From assembly GCA_022484695.1 (NCBI GenBank), contig JAKVKU010000001.1, forward strand, positions 1-64,000: a stretch of DNA of 64,000 nucleotides, given 5' to 3'. The first letter of the stretch is position 1, and each line of letters opens with the position of its first letter. Below, piece by piece: positions 35,525-44,942 of this stretch. The notes beneath the pieces were generated by a model, which did not search any database, was not told where the DNA came from, and saw only the letters and a list, made by a program, of their open reading frames with translations. A program made the position numbers and the translations under genes. Origin of the DNA: Lactobacillus sp. Its GTDB lineage: Bacteria > Bacillota > Bacilli > Lactobacillales > Lactobacillaceae.

Positions 35525-35851
35525 TCAGAGCATTTCAATAGTCGATTCAAAATATTGTTCTAAATAATGGGTAGCTGCTTTAATTGCTGCGGCTGAAATT
35601 GTTTCTCCGACAGCTGTGGCCACCCATTTTGTCTCCACATCCTCCTGGCGATGGATAATGGCCACCAATACGCCTTCAAAGACCTGAATTGGGCCTGTGA
35701 CTTGCTTGGAAATGATGTAAACGTCTTGCTTTTCCCCATCCCCACCGATGATGCCCGGCACATAGCCGTAATTCAGGGGATAGACATTGCCGTAACTATC
35801 TTGATAGCCCATGGGTCGGTCGATGATAACCTGTAATCCTAGTTTTTCCAA
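35525..35851 (-). CDS. Short inorganic pyrophosphatase-like protein
   Basis: 108 residues, against about 175 for standard family I enzymes. It keeps PLNYGYVPG (about 25-33) and DGEKQDVYI (about 38-46), matching the NYGYxPG and DGDPxDV motifs, but the C-terminal metal-binding strands are reduced. Such short forms occur in lactobacilli beside a main family II enzyme; activity is uncertain. Start TTG 35851, preceded by AAGGAGG. Confidence 0.75.
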   Translation of the reverse strand: MEKLGLQVIIDRPMGYQDSYGNVYPLNYGYVPGIIGGDGEKQDVYIISKQVTGPIQVFEGVLVAIIHRQEDVETKWVATAVGETISAAAIKAATHYLEQYFESTIEML

Positions 35852-35963
35852 GATGAGTGTCCTCCTTAAAAATTAAATTATATGTAATTGAAAGCTTCCG
35901 TTTATGTCTTGCGTAATTTCTATATATACAACAGCTTATTACGAATAGTAATCAGCAAAAAAA

Positions 35964-35992
35964 TTGACTTTGTGCGCATATGGGCGTATAAA
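35964..35992 (+). promoter_or_regulatory. hicAB promoter with operator-like palindrome
   Basis: TTGACT (35964-35969), exactly 17 bp, TATAAA (35987-35992). The spacer holds an imperfect palindrome centred on CATATG (GCGCATATGGGC), a plausible HicB site. Confidence 0.75.
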
Positions 35993-36013
35993 GGAGATGA
36001 AAAGAGGTTTCCA

Positions 36014-36205
36014 ATGGAAAGAAAGGCAAGGCAGGTTCTTAAAGAATTACTAGCAGCAGGATTTCGTGAGGTCAGAGTCCATGGTGATCATCATCGCTTT
36101 GATGATAATCGTGGCCACTACGTTACTATTAGCTACACAAATCTTGGTGATACAATCAAAAAGGGAACTTACAACGCTATTTTAAAACAAGCCGGTCTTA
36201 AGTAG
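36014..36205 (+). CDS. hicA: HicA mRNA interferase toxin
   Basis: 63 residues, the usual HicA size, with the dsRBD-like fold: VLKELLAAGFREVRVHGDHHRF carries the catalytic His in place, then HYVTISY and a TIKKGTYNAILKQAG end. Toxin that cleaves mRNA. ATG 36014 behind AGAGG; the longer frame from 35888 runs through the promoter and was rejected. Followed by hicB after 39 nt. Confidence 0.93.
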   Translation: MERKARQVLKELLAAGFREVRVHGDHHRFDDNRGHYVTISYTNLGDTIKKGTYNAILKQAGLK

Positions 36206-36244
36206 GTCTCGCTCATTCTACCTAAAACGAAAAGAGGAAATTTT

Positions 36245-36652
36245 ATGTCTAGATTAGTTGCATATCCAGCAGTTTTAGATGACCGTGAAAACAAAAAAGG
36301 TGAATATACGGTTACTTTTCCAGATGTTCCAGGTGCCATCTCTGATGGTAACAATTTACCCCAAGCTTTAGCTAATGGGGCTATTGCTTTAGGCCTAATC
36401 TTATTTGATCAAAAAAAACTGCCTGAAGTAACTGATATGAAGCAGGTCCAGGCTGATAATCCGGATACTATTGTAAGCTATATCGCTGTTGACCTTGATA
36501 AGACTGAAAAAGAATCTTACAAACCAATGGTCAAAAAAAACACGCGTATTCCAGCCGATCTCGCCCATAGAGCTGAAAAAGCAAACATTAACTTCTCAGC
36601 TACTTTAACTAAAGCTATTGAAAAAGAATTAGACGAAACAGCGCATCACTAA
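36245..36652 (+). CDS. hicB: HicB antitoxin
   Basis: 135 residues: N-terminal HicB domain (AYPAVLDDRENKKGEYTVTF, VPGAISDGNNLPQAL) and a C-terminal ribbon-helix-helix-like region (about 98-130, NTRIPADLAHRAEKANINFS). Neutralises HicA and represses the operon. AAAGAGGAAA before the ATG. Codon use is more AT-rich than the neighbours, which fits an acquired module. Confidence 0.93.
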   Translation: MSRLVAYPAVLDDRENKKGEYTVTFPDVPGAISDGNNLPQALANGAIALGLILFDQKKLPEVTDMKQVQADNPDTIVSYIAVDLDKTEKESYKPMVKKNTRIPADLAHRAEKANINFSATLTKAIEKELDETAHH

Positions 36653-36712
36653 GTAACTAACGATTTATTTACCGCTTCATAATATCTAAAAAGTACTATC
36701 AATCCAAAGATA

Positions 36713-36757
36713 AATCCCCAATTTGGAAAGTTTCTTAACCAAATTGAGGATTTTTAT
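36713..36757 (+). terminator. Bidirectional terminator after hicAB
   Basis: AATCCCCAATTTGG (36713-36726) pairs with 36738-36752 with one bulge, then TTTTT. Confidence 0.85.
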
Positions 36758-36783
36758 TATGCATTATATCTGAAAATCTACAT

Positions 36784-37560
36784 CTACTGAGTTAATTTCG
36801 CCAATAGTGCCTTTTTTATTTCTAACAAACGCTGCTCGTCATTCAACTGGGGAATTTTATAACCCACAAAATAGGGCGACATCACAAAGCGGGGAATAAT
36901 TTTACAAATAATTTGGTCATTGAAATCGTAGAAAAACAGATTATAGGAGTCGCAAATGCCGTGGAAATAATCATTTAGAATATATTTGATCACCACTTGA
37001 GCGGTGTCAGCTAACTTGGTGATTTGCGCCGGGTCGGCGATAATCAGGTTAAATTCCAAGAAACCCACAATGGGGTAGGTGGACAGGTTCAAGGTAAATC
37101 CGGGTTCCTGAAAAACCGTCAAGCCTTCGAAATTATCGGGGGTGATGTCTTGGTAGCCATCTTTGTGGGTCAGCCCTACGATTTGAAAGTGGGGATGTTT
37201 CAAACTGCCCCCAGACATGGGGCCGAAGTTCTTATACAACAGCACGCTGCGGTAAGCACCCGTGTCAATCAGATTGTGCCAACATTGATTGGCGAAGGCA
37301 AAGATACTGCGGTTTTCCGCCACGCTGTAATTGGAGGCATCCCCGTTGTGATTCGCTGACTCGATCAAAACCGTTTGGTAGGTGTCTTTTAGGGTGCGGT
37401 ACTTGTTCACCAGCCAAATTTTATCCCCTTCTTGGTTCAAAATATTGGTTAAGTGGGCCGTGTCACAGAAAGGACAATAATTGTGGGGATGGCGGATATT
37501 TTCAGGTTTATGTTTGGCGATTTCCGGTTGGAAAATTAAAGGCACATTGGGATGTATCAA
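36784..37560 (-). CDS. DUF4931 protein, GalT/HIT-like
   Basis: 258 residues. HPHNYCPFC near residue 24 is a zinc-type motif and GGSLKHPHFQIVG (about 115-127) is the HPHxQ nucleotidyl-transfer motif of the GalT branch of the HIT superfamily. DUF4931 members of this size are common in lactobacilli with no known substrate. TTG 37560 behind AAAGAGG is taken as start. Cotranscribed with the macrodomain gene (34-nt gap), hinting at nucleotide-sugar or ADP-ribose chemistry. Confidence 0.8.
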   Translation of the reverse strand: MIHPNVPLIFQPEIAKHKPENIRHPHNYCPFCDTAHLTNILNQEGDKIWLVNKYRTLKDTYQTVLIESANHNGDASNYSVAENRSIFAFANQCWHNLIDTGAYRSVLLYKNFGPMSGGSLKHPHFQIVGLTHKDGYQDITPDNFEGLTVFQEPGFTLNLSTYPIVGFLEFNLIIADPAQITKLADTAQVVIKYILNDYFHGICDSYNLFFYDFNDQIICKIIPRFVMSPYFVGYKIPQLNDEQRLLEIKKALLAKLTQ

Positions 37561-37594
37561 TTTAGAACCTCTTTTCTAGCGCGTTGGGGATGCT

Positions 37595-38113
37595 TTAAGC
37601 TAAATTTAGCTTACGATAAGCTGTTTCAAAGGCCCTTTTGGTCACTGGATCAAAGGCCACTAGGCGAATCTGTTGGACAAACTGGCTGGTTTTTAAGAAA
37701 TCTGCCATGGCTTCCAAAGCAATGGTGGCTGCTTGGTCTAAAGGGAAACGGTAGACGCCGGTGCTGATGGAGGGAAAATCCACGGTGGCACATTCGTGGG
37801 CTTCGGCTTCTGCCAGGCTGTGCCAATAACTGTTATGCAACAGCTGGGCTTCGTGCTGTTGGCCACCCCGCCAAATGGGGCCGGGGGTATGGATAATGTA
37901 TTTAGCCGGCAGGTTAAAGCCCAGGGTGGTTTTAGCTTCGCCGGTGGGACAGCCGTTGAGCTTGCGACAAGCTTCGTCTAATTCAGGTCCGGCGGCGTGA
38001 TGAATAGCGCCATCCACGCCACCGCCCCCCATTAAACTGGTATTGGCGGCATTCACGATGGCATCCACCTGGCTCTTGGTAATGTCGCCTTGGATGATTT
38101 CAATGGATTTCAT
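37595..38113 (-). CDS. Macrodomain protein, O-acetyl-ADP-ribose deacetylase type
   Basis: 172 residues, a single MacroD-type domain: GDITKSQVDAIVNAAN (about 7-22), LMGGGGVDGAIHHAAG (about 26-41), GEAKTTLGFNL and FPSISTGVYRFP (about 110-121). Removes O-acetyl or ADP-ribosyl groups. Start ATG 38113 behind AAGGAGG. Upstream partner of the DUF4931 gene. Confidence 0.92.
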   Translation of the reverse strand: MKSIEIIQGDITKSQVDAIVNAANTSLMGGGGVDGAIHHAAGPELDEACRKLNGCPTGEAKTTLGFNLPAKYIIHTPGPIWRGGQQHEAQLLHNSYWHSLAEAEAHECATVDFPSISTGVYRFPLDQAATIALEAMADFLKTSQFVQQIRLVAFDPVTKRAFETAYRKLNLA

Positions 38114-38148
38114 GATAGTCAAGACCTCCTTGAATAATACTGTTGCGC

Positions 38149-40884
38149 TTATTGATCATTAGGTGCTGTGTCCGTACTTGAACTTGACGTGCTACTACTG
38201 CTGGCATTTGCACCACTGCTACTAGCTTCCGCGCCATTTTCCGTAATGGTTACGTCCGGGGCACTACCCCCATAACTGCGAATTTGATTCATGATATCTA
38301 ATAATTTTTCCCGCTGCTGAGCCTTATCGCTGCTGTTATTGGCATAAGCCGCCTTGGTCTTTTGCAATTGGCTATTATATTGGGTCTTCAATCCCGCTAA
38401 AATCTGGGCCTTTTGAGCATCCCGCTGAGCCTGAATCTGGGCCTTTTGCCGGTTCAAAGCCGCTTGACGCTGGTTTTCTTGGGTGAGATCCAACGTGGCC
38501 TTTTGCATGGTGAGCTGCTTTTGCAGCTGCAAAATCTCCCGGTCAAATTCCTGCTTCACCCGCATCCGCCGGACCTTTTGATTCTTATAGCGAATCTCTT
38601 GGAGCTGGTCCATAAACTGGGTATATTGGCCCACGCCAGTCATCTTGCTGGCATCAAACGCCGTAATCGCCGCCCGGACGGCGGCTTCGCGCTTAGCTTC
38701 TTCCCCCTTGGTCAAATGATACACCAGGCGATAATCCAAATCCGCCAAGCGTTGTTTGTTTTTAGCCACTTGCTGTTGGATAAAATTGCTATTATCCCGC
38801 TTAATTAAATCTAACGGGGTTAATTTCTTAGATTCCTGGGTAGCTGTTAAACGGTCGCCGGCCTTCACAATGGTTTTGGGCTGGGTGAAATCTTGATTGG
38901 GCTCTTTTAATTGTTGTACCAAATAAGTGCCCACGTTCTTGAAAACGGCCATGGGCAACTGTACTTCGGCGTCGCTTAAGTATTCGGACACATCGTGCCC
39001 CACCCAAGTGGCCACGGTGAAGTCCGGGGTCATCCCCACGAAATAAGCATCTTTGCTGTTATCCGTGGTCCCGGTCTTGCCGGCGGTATAGCTGTAATTA
39101 TCTAAAGCCGCATCCTTACCGGTCCCATCTTTGACCACGGACTGCATGGTGTTGAGCATCATGTAACTGGCATTGGCCGAATATACCGGCACTTTAGAAT
39201 GGGCATTTTGGTAAACCACCTGGTGTTGGTTAGCATCGTAAATTTCAGAAACATTGGTGGGATGAATAAAATCACCCCCGCGACTAAAACTACTATAAGC
39301 CGAAGCCATTTCCACGGTGGTCACCCCTTTGGTGAAGCCCCCGATGGCAATAATCGGGTTATCATCTTTCGGGGTCAGACCAGTAAATTCCATTTTTTCT
39401 AAATTTTTAAAATAGTCATGGTTGGGATCACTGGCGGCCAGTTTGAAGGCCACGGTATTGATGGAATCCGCCAGGGCGTTGCGCAAAGTCACATTGCCCC
39501 GATAACCGTTGTACCAGTTGTGCACGTTGGCGCCGCTCACCGGGCCATCTAACAGTTGACTCTGGGGGGTATAGCCCCGTTCAAAGGCCGGGGCATAGGC
39601 GGTGATGGGCTTGGCAGCTGATCCCGGTTGGCGGTTAGAGGCCCAGGTCCGGTTCAAATAATCCCCTTGGGTGGTGCGGCCCCCCACCACCGCCAGGATA
39701 TCCCCGGTCTTATTGTCCACTACCGTGGTGGACACTTGGGGTTGGAGCTTGCCGTTGGCATCTTTTGCGGTATAGCCGGCAAAAGCCTTGGTCACTTGGG
39801 CTTGGACCTGGTCTTGTAATGCCTGGTCAATGGTGGTGTGAATGGTATAGCCCCCATTTAAAATCTGCCCCTGGTACGTGTTATAAGCCTGGGTATAGGC
39901 CTGGGCGTAAGCCGCCTGATCCTGGTCATTTTTGAAACTGTAGCGCAACACAAAACCGTGGGCCCGCATGACCTCTTCCGTGGCGTTATTAATGGCGGAA
40001 TTCAAGGCATAATTGCCACTGATATCGTTGTTATAAGTAAAATTATGGATATTTAACCCCAACGGTGTGGCCAAAGCCCGCTGATATTGGGCCTTGGTGA
40101 TGAGCTTTTGCTGATGCAACACCATCAAAACCGTGTCCCGCCGCTGTTTAGCCGCGTCCGGATGCACCAAGGGATCATAGAGGACCTGGTTATTGGGCAT
40201 GCCAATTAAAAGGGCTAATTCCGGCAGACTCAATTGGTCTTGGTTCTTGGAGAAATAATATTGCGCGGCACTGCCAATGCCATAACAACCATGTCCCAAA
40301 TACACATCATTTAAATAGAATTCCAGGAGTTGATGTTTACTGAACTTTTTTTCCAGTTGTTGGGCCACCACCATCTCCTTGAGCTTTCTGGTGGGGGATT
40401 GGGTTTGGTCTTTTAAGACGATATTTTTCACCAGCTGCTGGGTCAACGTGGAGCCCCCTTGAACTTGGCGGGTGCTGACGTAAGATAAAACCCCCCGCAG
40501 CATGCCGTAAAGATCCACCCCATGATGTTCGTAAAACCGCTTATCCTCCACGGCCACTAACCCCTTGGTCAACAGGGGATTAATTTTGGCAAAGGGAATG
40601 TAAGTGGATTGGGTGCGGGTCAGGGTTTTCATCACCTGGTTGTTGCGGTCCAGGACCGTGGTTGGTTGTTTGGGATAAAAGGTTTGCTTGGTTACCGTGC
40701 GACTGAGGGCAAACCCATCCCCGATGGCCTGCTGAAAGGCCGGGCCCCGGGTATGCCAAAACCAGCCCACCGCCAAGATCACCACTGCGTACAAGGTGGC
40801 TAGCACGATCCAAAAGTTACGCCAACCCCGGCGCATTTTAGGCAGCTGGGGCGTTTTGGGCGCTTGTTTTTTGCGCTTGAACAA
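38149..40884 (-). CDS. Class A penicillin-binding protein with coiled-coil tail
   Basis: 911 residues. One membrane helix (about 22-44), glycosyltransferase domain (about 70-245: VEDKRFYEHHGVD, GGSTLTQQLVKN, QLLEFYLNDVYLG), transpeptidase (about 370-660) with SAAK nucleophile motif near 421, SIN near 475 and KTGTT near 602. From about 690 a charged Q/K-rich region of some 190 residues looks like coiled coil, ending in a Ser-rich tail. Ordinary class A PBPs lack this tail. TTG start behind TAGGAGGA; 15 nt after the YkuD-like gene, same operon. Confidence 0.92.
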   Translation of the reverse strand: MFKRKKQAPKTPQLPKMRRGWRNFWIVLATLYAVVILAVGWFWHTRGPAFQQAIGDGFALSRTVTKQTFYPKQPTTVLDRNNQVMKTLTRTQSTYIPFAKINPLLTKGLVAVEDKRFYEHHGVDLYGMLRGVLSYVSTRQVQGGSTLTQQLVKNIVLKDQTQSPTRKLKEMVVAQQLEKKFSKHQLLEFYLNDVYLGHGCYGIGSAAQYYFSKNQDQLSLPELALLIGMPNNQVLYDPLVHPDAAKQRRDTVLMVLHQQKLITKAQYQRALATPLGLNIHNFTYNNDISGNYALNSAINNATEEVMRAHGFVLRYSFKNDQDQAAYAQAYTQAYNTYQGQILNGGYTIHTTIDQALQDQVQAQVTKAFAGYTAKDANGKLQPQVSTTVVDNKTGDILAVVGGRTTQGDYLNRTWASNRQPGSAAKPITAYAPAFERGYTPQSQLLDGPVSGANVHNWYNGYRGNVTLRNALADSINTVAFKLAASDPNHDYFKNLEKMEFTGLTPKDDNPIIAIGGFTKGVTTVEMASAYSSFSRGGDFIHPTNVSEIYDANQHQVVYQNAHSKVPVYSANASYMMLNTMQSVVKDGTGKDAALDNYSYTAGKTGTTDNSKDAYFVGMTPDFTVATWVGHDVSEYLSDAEVQLPMAVFKNVGTYLVQQLKEPNQDFTQPKTIVKAGDRLTATQESKKLTPLDLIKRDNSNFIQQQVAKNKQRLADLDYRLVYHLTKGEEAKREAAVRAAITAFDASKMTGVGQYTQFMDQLQEIRYKNQKVRRMRVKQEFDREILQLQKQLTMQKATLDLTQENQRQAALNRQKAQIQAQRDAQKAQILAGLKTQYNSQLQKTKAAYANNSSDKAQQREKLLDIMNQIRSYGGSAPDVTITENGAEASSSGANASSSSTSSSSTDTAPNDQ

Positions 40885-40899
40885 AATAAATCCTCCTAC

Positions 40900-42231
40900 T
40901 TAGATGACACAGACAACGGTCCCGGCACTGACGGTGCTAAATAAGGTACTCATGGTGCTGGCACTGATGCGGCTCACGTGGTCATTGGTGACACTGCCGG
41001 GGGTCAAGAAGCCGATATTGGTGGCATTGGCCACTAATAGCGCGCTACTCAAGGCCGGCTGGTTCTTCAACCAAAATACCGGGGTGGCGGCGTTGAAATC
41101 ACTGGTGGTATTATTGGGCCGCTGATCCGTGGCGGTGTTGTCGCTGTGATAGCTGCCAAAATCGCTGCTATTGGGGTCGGTGACCACATAACCGCTGGCA
41201 CTTTGAATCAAAGCCTTCACCGTGTAAGTCCCCGTGCTCAAGCCATTGCTCAATAAGCTGTAACGGCTGCCACTGACGGTATAGTTATCCCCGCTGCGTT
41301 GGGCTAAGAACACCTGGTTAACCTGGGTATCTAACACCAAGAGCCGACTGGCATCAACCCCAGCGGCCTTTAAAGCTTTGGTTAGATCCGCATCTGACGT
41401 TGGACTGGCACTGCTGGTACTGTCCTTAGTGGTGCCGTCACTGATGGTGACCTTGGCCGGGGTGTAGCTTTGGGTCAAGGGGGCATTCTTTAAATCTGCC
41501 AAGGTTTGGGCGTCTGCAGCTTGTTGCTGGGCGCTCTTTTCTTTTTGCAGCTGGGAAAAAGCTGCGGTCATGGTTTGAATGGGGGTCTGCCAGCGGGCTT
41601 TGATCTGACGATTCTTCAATAATTTATAGTACACATTGGCTTCGGCCACTTGTTCTTGGGTCAGTTGGCTTTGGTCTTTTTGAAAGGTCTGGTAAGCCTG
41701 GTCAATAAATTGATTGCCATCTTGGGTTTGGGCAAACCAAACTTGCACCGTATCCAAACGGTTCTTCTGGCGTTGGTAAACGGTTTGATTCTTTTCCTGC
41801 AACAACGCCCGATCTAATTGACTTAAAACCTGGGCCGACACGCTATTGCGATAATAAGCTTTGCCGTCTAATAACTGGCTGAGGCGTTGATTGTGTTGGC
41901 GGCGCTGGTTGAAATCCCTTTGAAATTGCTGGACTTGCTGGGCCACAGCCGGTCGCCACAGCCAGCCAAATAACCCTTGGGCTTGTTGCAATCGGCTAAA
42001 GGTGTCCTTAGAGGCATTCGTCTTGAGGAAACGTTGGGCATCCGCCGTTTCATATTGGGCTTGGACTTGTTGGGCAGTATTGTGATTAAACAGCCACCAG
42101 CCGCTTAGGCCCAGGGCCACCACCACTACTAAAATACTAAGGGTGAGGCCGAACCGCCGTTTCCGGCGGCGGATCACCAGTTTGCGCTGGGCAGTTTGTT
42201 GCTGTCTGGAATTGTGGGAATTAGAAGACAT
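40900..42231 (-). CDS. Membrane-anchored YkuD-like protein without catalytic Cys
   Basis: 443 residues: very basic N-terminus, one helix (about 28-49), long Q-rich helical region (about 55-255), Ser/Thr linker, then from about 290 a domain that follows the L,D-transpeptidase pattern (LLVLDTQVNQVFLAQ, FWLKNQ, and at the end VTNDHVSRIS..LFSTVSAGTVV). The motif SHGCxR is replaced by NDHVSR, so the nucleophile Cys is Val, and the partner His is also missing. Likely a non-catalytic cell-wall-binding or scaffold protein working with the PBP encoded next. Confidence 0.7.
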   Translation of the reverse strand: MSSNSHNSRQQQTAQRKLVIRRRKRRFGLTLSILVVVVALGLSGWWLFNHNTAQQVQAQYETADAQRFLKTNASKDTFSRLQQAQGLFGWLWRPAVAQQVQQFQRDFNQRRQHNQRLSQLLDGKAYYRNSVSAQVLSQLDRALLQEKNQTVYQRQKNRLDTVQVWFAQTQDGNQFIDQAYQTFQKDQSQLTQEQVAEANVYYKLLKNRQIKARWQTPIQTMTAAFSQLQKEKSAQQQAADAQTLADLKNAPLTQSYTPAKVTISDGTTKDSTSSASPTSDADLTKALKAAGVDASRLLVLDTQVNQVFLAQRSGDNYTVSGSRYSLLSNGLSTGTYTVKALIQSASGYVVTDPNSSDFGSYHSDNTATDQRPNNTTSDFNAATPVFWLKNQPALSSALLVANATNIGFLTPGSVTNDHVSRISASTMSTLFSTVSAGTVVCVI

Positions 42232-42311
42232 ATTGAAATGAGCTCACTTTCCAGTGTTTTTTGATATACTTAAGAAGCATACAACTATATTACGTGACTT
42301 CGAGGTTTATT

Positions 42312-43247
42312 TTGAAGAAAAAACATAAACGTCTCATCATATTAAGTACTGTCTTTATTATTGTAGCGTTATGCGGGGTTTTCGGCTACTTTTTTCGCCA
42401 ACCCCTGGCCGAAAATACCCAGCATTTCCTAACCCAGCAGACGATCCCCTTCCATTTGGTGGTGGATCCTAAGCAAGAACAACACCGTCTCACCATCCCC
42501 GCCGTGGATTTGAGCGTGTCCCAAATGGATGATGTGCAAAAAAATGCCCTAGGGGTGGTGACCAAACTGAACCAGGATTTTGCCACCAGCCAACAAAATT
42601 TTGACTTCTTAACGGCCAAGCAAACCCAACAATTAAAGCAGTGGGTCCACGATAAACCCCACCAGTATATCGCCAATTTCACCCCGGTGGCCTTCGGGAA
42701 AAATGCCCAGGGCGATTACGTGCTGCTCAGCGCCAACCGCTATGAAGACAGCAAGCGTATCAAATCCTACCGCTATCGGGTTTTTTATGACAAAAATTTA
42801 GCCCCTATCCGGGAGAAGACCCAATATGTGGCCACCACCAGCCATACAGCGCCCCCTAAGTTTGTTTTTGAAAATGTCCCCGTGGGCCAAGATGGCGTGT
42901 CCACGGCTATGAACTACTTGGAGCGGCTTAAAAACAGTTTGGGGAAAAGCAGTGCCTTTAACGGGGGCACTGCCAGTAGTGCCCAATTTCGGGGACTGGC
43001 CACGGAATTGAATTTGGATACGAAGAGCGGGTCAGCGTTAGCGGCTTATTTAAAGGCCAGCGATACAGATTTTAAAAACACCGTGATCACGGGCTATGAA
43101 TTAACAGACCAACCCCGACTCACCCGCTTCTTTCTGGTGTCCGGTACCAACCAGCATCCTAAGACCTTCACCTTGACCTATGACCGCACCCAAGCCGGTT
43201 TCACCCAATTTCGGGTGGGCCGGATCAGTGCTGATCAGCAGATTTAA
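42312..43247 (+). CDS. Hypothetical extracytoplasmic protein with membrane anchor
   Basis: 311 residues: KKKHKR followed by a helix (about 7-27), then an extracellular region rich in Gln and Thr with no recognised domain; LVVDPKQEQHRLTIPAVDLS and a later YRYRVFYDKNLAPI suggest beta structure. TTG 42312 behind GAGGT is taken as start. Divergent from the YkuD-like/PBP operon, so possibly a third cell-wall component. Ends at a strong terminator. Confidence 0.65.
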   Translation: MKKKHKRLIILSTVFIIVALCGVFGYFFRQPLAENTQHFLTQQTIPFHLVVDPKQEQHRLTIPAVDLSVSQMDDVQKNALGVVTKLNQDFATSQQNFDFLTAKQTQQLKQWVHDKPHQYIANFTPVAFGKNAQGDYVLLSANRYEDSKRIKSYRYRVFYDKNLAPIREKTQYVATTSHTAPPKFVFENVPVGQDGVSTAMNYLERLKNSLGKSSAFNGGTASSAQFRGLATELNLDTKSGSALAAYLKASDTDFKNTVITGYELTDQPRLTRFFLVSGTNQHPKTFTLTYDRTQAGFTQFRVGRISADQQI

Positions 43248-43255
43248 AGCAACCA

Positions 43256-43309
43256 AAAACCTCAGCTACCCCAAAGCAGCACGTACTGTTTTGGGGTAGC
43301 TGAGGTTTT
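43256..43309 (+). terminator. Bidirectional terminator
   Basis: Long stem (about 43256-43275 with 43288-43308) containing CCTCAGCTACCCCA and its complement, T-flanked. Confidence 0.92.
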
Positions 43310-43317
43310 ATTTAGCT

Positions 43318-43827
43318 TTATTTGGCTTGAATTTCATCTAAAATACCGCCCATGACTTCTAGGGGAGACAGGTTAGCGGTGGTTAACACCAAATCGCTGA
43401 CTTCGTGATAGAACAGTTCCCGTTCTGCCGCTAAGGCGGTGAACCCGGAGAGGTCCAAGCTATTGGCGATGGGGCGATTTTCATCGCGATAGACCCGCTG
43501 GTACAGCACTTCAGGGTCAGCTTTTAAGTAAACCACTGGGGCCCCGGCGGCTTTTAACAAGGCCCGATTTTGAGCTTGGGTCACGATGCCACCGCCCGTG
43601 GAGACGATCACGTCTTGGGCCAGGGCTTGGGCCAGGGCGTCAGTCTCCCGGCGTCGAAAGCCGGCTTCGCCTTCCGCTGCGAAAATGTCCGGAATCGGCC
43701 GACCGGCAATTTCAACAATGGCCTGGTCTAAATCCGTAAACCCTAAGCCGGTATTTTGAGCCAATAACTGCCCTACTGTGGTTTTGCCTGCACCCATGAA
43801 ACCTACTAAAACTAACCGTGCCATCAT
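43318..43827 (-). CDS. aroK: Shikimate kinase
   Basis: Phosphorylates shikimate in the chorismate pathway. 169 residues. P-loop GFMGAGKTTVG (about 9-19), DLDQAI (Asp about 33), FRRRETDAL near 57, STGGGIV (about 75-81) and the lid ENRPIAN near 116. The ATG overlaps the tyrA stop (ATGA), so both are translated together under the Tyr T-box. Confidence 0.95.
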   Translation of the reverse strand: MMARLVLVGFMGAGKTTVGQLLAQNTGLGFTDLDQAIVEIAGRPIPDIFAAEGEAGFRRRETDALAQALAQDVIVSTGGGIVTQAQNRALLKAAGAPVVYLKADPEVLYQRVYRDENRPIANSLDLSGFTALAAERELFYHEVSDLVLTTANLSPLEVMGGILDEIQAK

Positions 43828-44912
43828 GAAGCCACCGCCTTTTGTCCTAAGAGTTCTGTTGCCTGTTGTAAATCGTGTTGATTGCTAAAGGTCAATTGGA
43901 GCACCCCGTTGATGTCATCGCGGGTCTCCAAAATCTGAATGTTGATAATATTAATGTCAGCTTGGGCCAACTTCGTGGTAATAGCCGCAATGGAGCCAGT
44001 TTTATCGGGAATATTCACATGGAGGTCGAAAAATCCCGGCAAGGTGCCAGTGCGCTTGGTGGCCTCGATGTGTTCCCGAGTGACTTTGGCCTGGGCAAAA
44101 AAGTCGAAGAACGCCGGGGTGTCCCCAGCGGCAATATTGGCTTCCAGGGCCTTTAGTTGGGCTTCGTAGCTGGCCAACACCGCTAAAATTTCGGTCTTAT
44201 TGGTGGTCAAAATATCCGCCCACATGGTTGGGTCACTGGAGGCGATCCGGGTCATATCCCGAAAACCCCCGGCGGCCAGGCGCACCATGTCTGGACAATC
44301 CTTGAAATCTTCATGGGTGGTGTTCACCAAACTAGCCGCTAGAATATGGGGCACATGGCTCAACAGGGCTACGATGTGGTCGTGTTGCTGGGGCGCCAGG
44401 ATCAAGAACTTGGCGTTGGTGACTTGCAGCAATGCCTTTAAAGTGGTCAAGGCTGCCGCCGGCGTATTGGCCCCGGGGACCAGCAGGTAAAAGGCGCTTC
44501 TAAACAAGTCCCAGTTGGCCGCTTGCACCCCGGATTTGTGGGAGCCGGCCATGGGATGCCCGCCGATAAAGGTGATGCCCTTATCCGTGAGCTGTTGGGC
44601 CGCTTGGCAGATAGCCGTTTTCGTACTGCCGGTATCGGTGATGATCACCTCTGATTTTAAAGGCAGGGTGGCCAATAGGTCAATACTGGCTTCAACGGCC
44701 GTCACCGGCGTGGCCAAAATAATCACATCGGCACTGGGGGCATCGGTGGTGAGACTAAGACCGATTTCATCGATAATGCCCCGTTGTTTGGCCTGGCTTA
44801 AATTCGCTGGATTTTGGTCCAGGCCGATAACAGTCACACCCGGCTGAAACTTGGCCAGCGCATAGGCGATGGAACCTCCAATTAAACCTAAGCCATTAAT
44901 TAAAACGCGCAT
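43824..44912 (-). CDS. tyrA: Prephenate dehydrogenase with ACT domain
   Basis: Makes 4-hydroxyphenylpyruvate for tyrosine. 362 residues. GLGLIGGSIAYAL (about 7-19) binds NAD; GGHPMAGSHKSG (about 117-128) is the substrate loop; an ACT domain (about 292-358, DLHVNIPDKTGSIAAITTKL) should give tyrosine feedback. Single TyrA-aroK operon controlled by the upstream T-box. Confidence 0.96.
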   Translation of the reverse strand: MRVLINGLGLIGGSIAYALAKFQPGVTVIGLDQNPANLSQAKQRGIIDEIGLSLTTDAPSADVIILATPVTAVEASIDLLATLPLKSEVIITDTGSTKTAICQAAQQLTDKGITFIGGHPMAGSHKSGVQAANWDLFRSAFYLLVPGANTPAAALTTLKALLQVTNAKFLILAPQQHDHIVALLSHVPHILAASLVNTTHEDFKDCPDMVRLAAGGFRDMTRIASSDPTMWADILTTNKTEILAVLASYEAQLKALEANIAAGDTPAFFDFFAQAKVTREHIEATKRTGTLPGFFDLHVNIPDKTGSIAAITTKLAQADINIINIQILETRDDINGVLQLTFSNQHDLQQATELLGQKAVAS

Positions 44913-44942
44913 CTCTCAACACCCTCTCTTGATTATTTTTTA

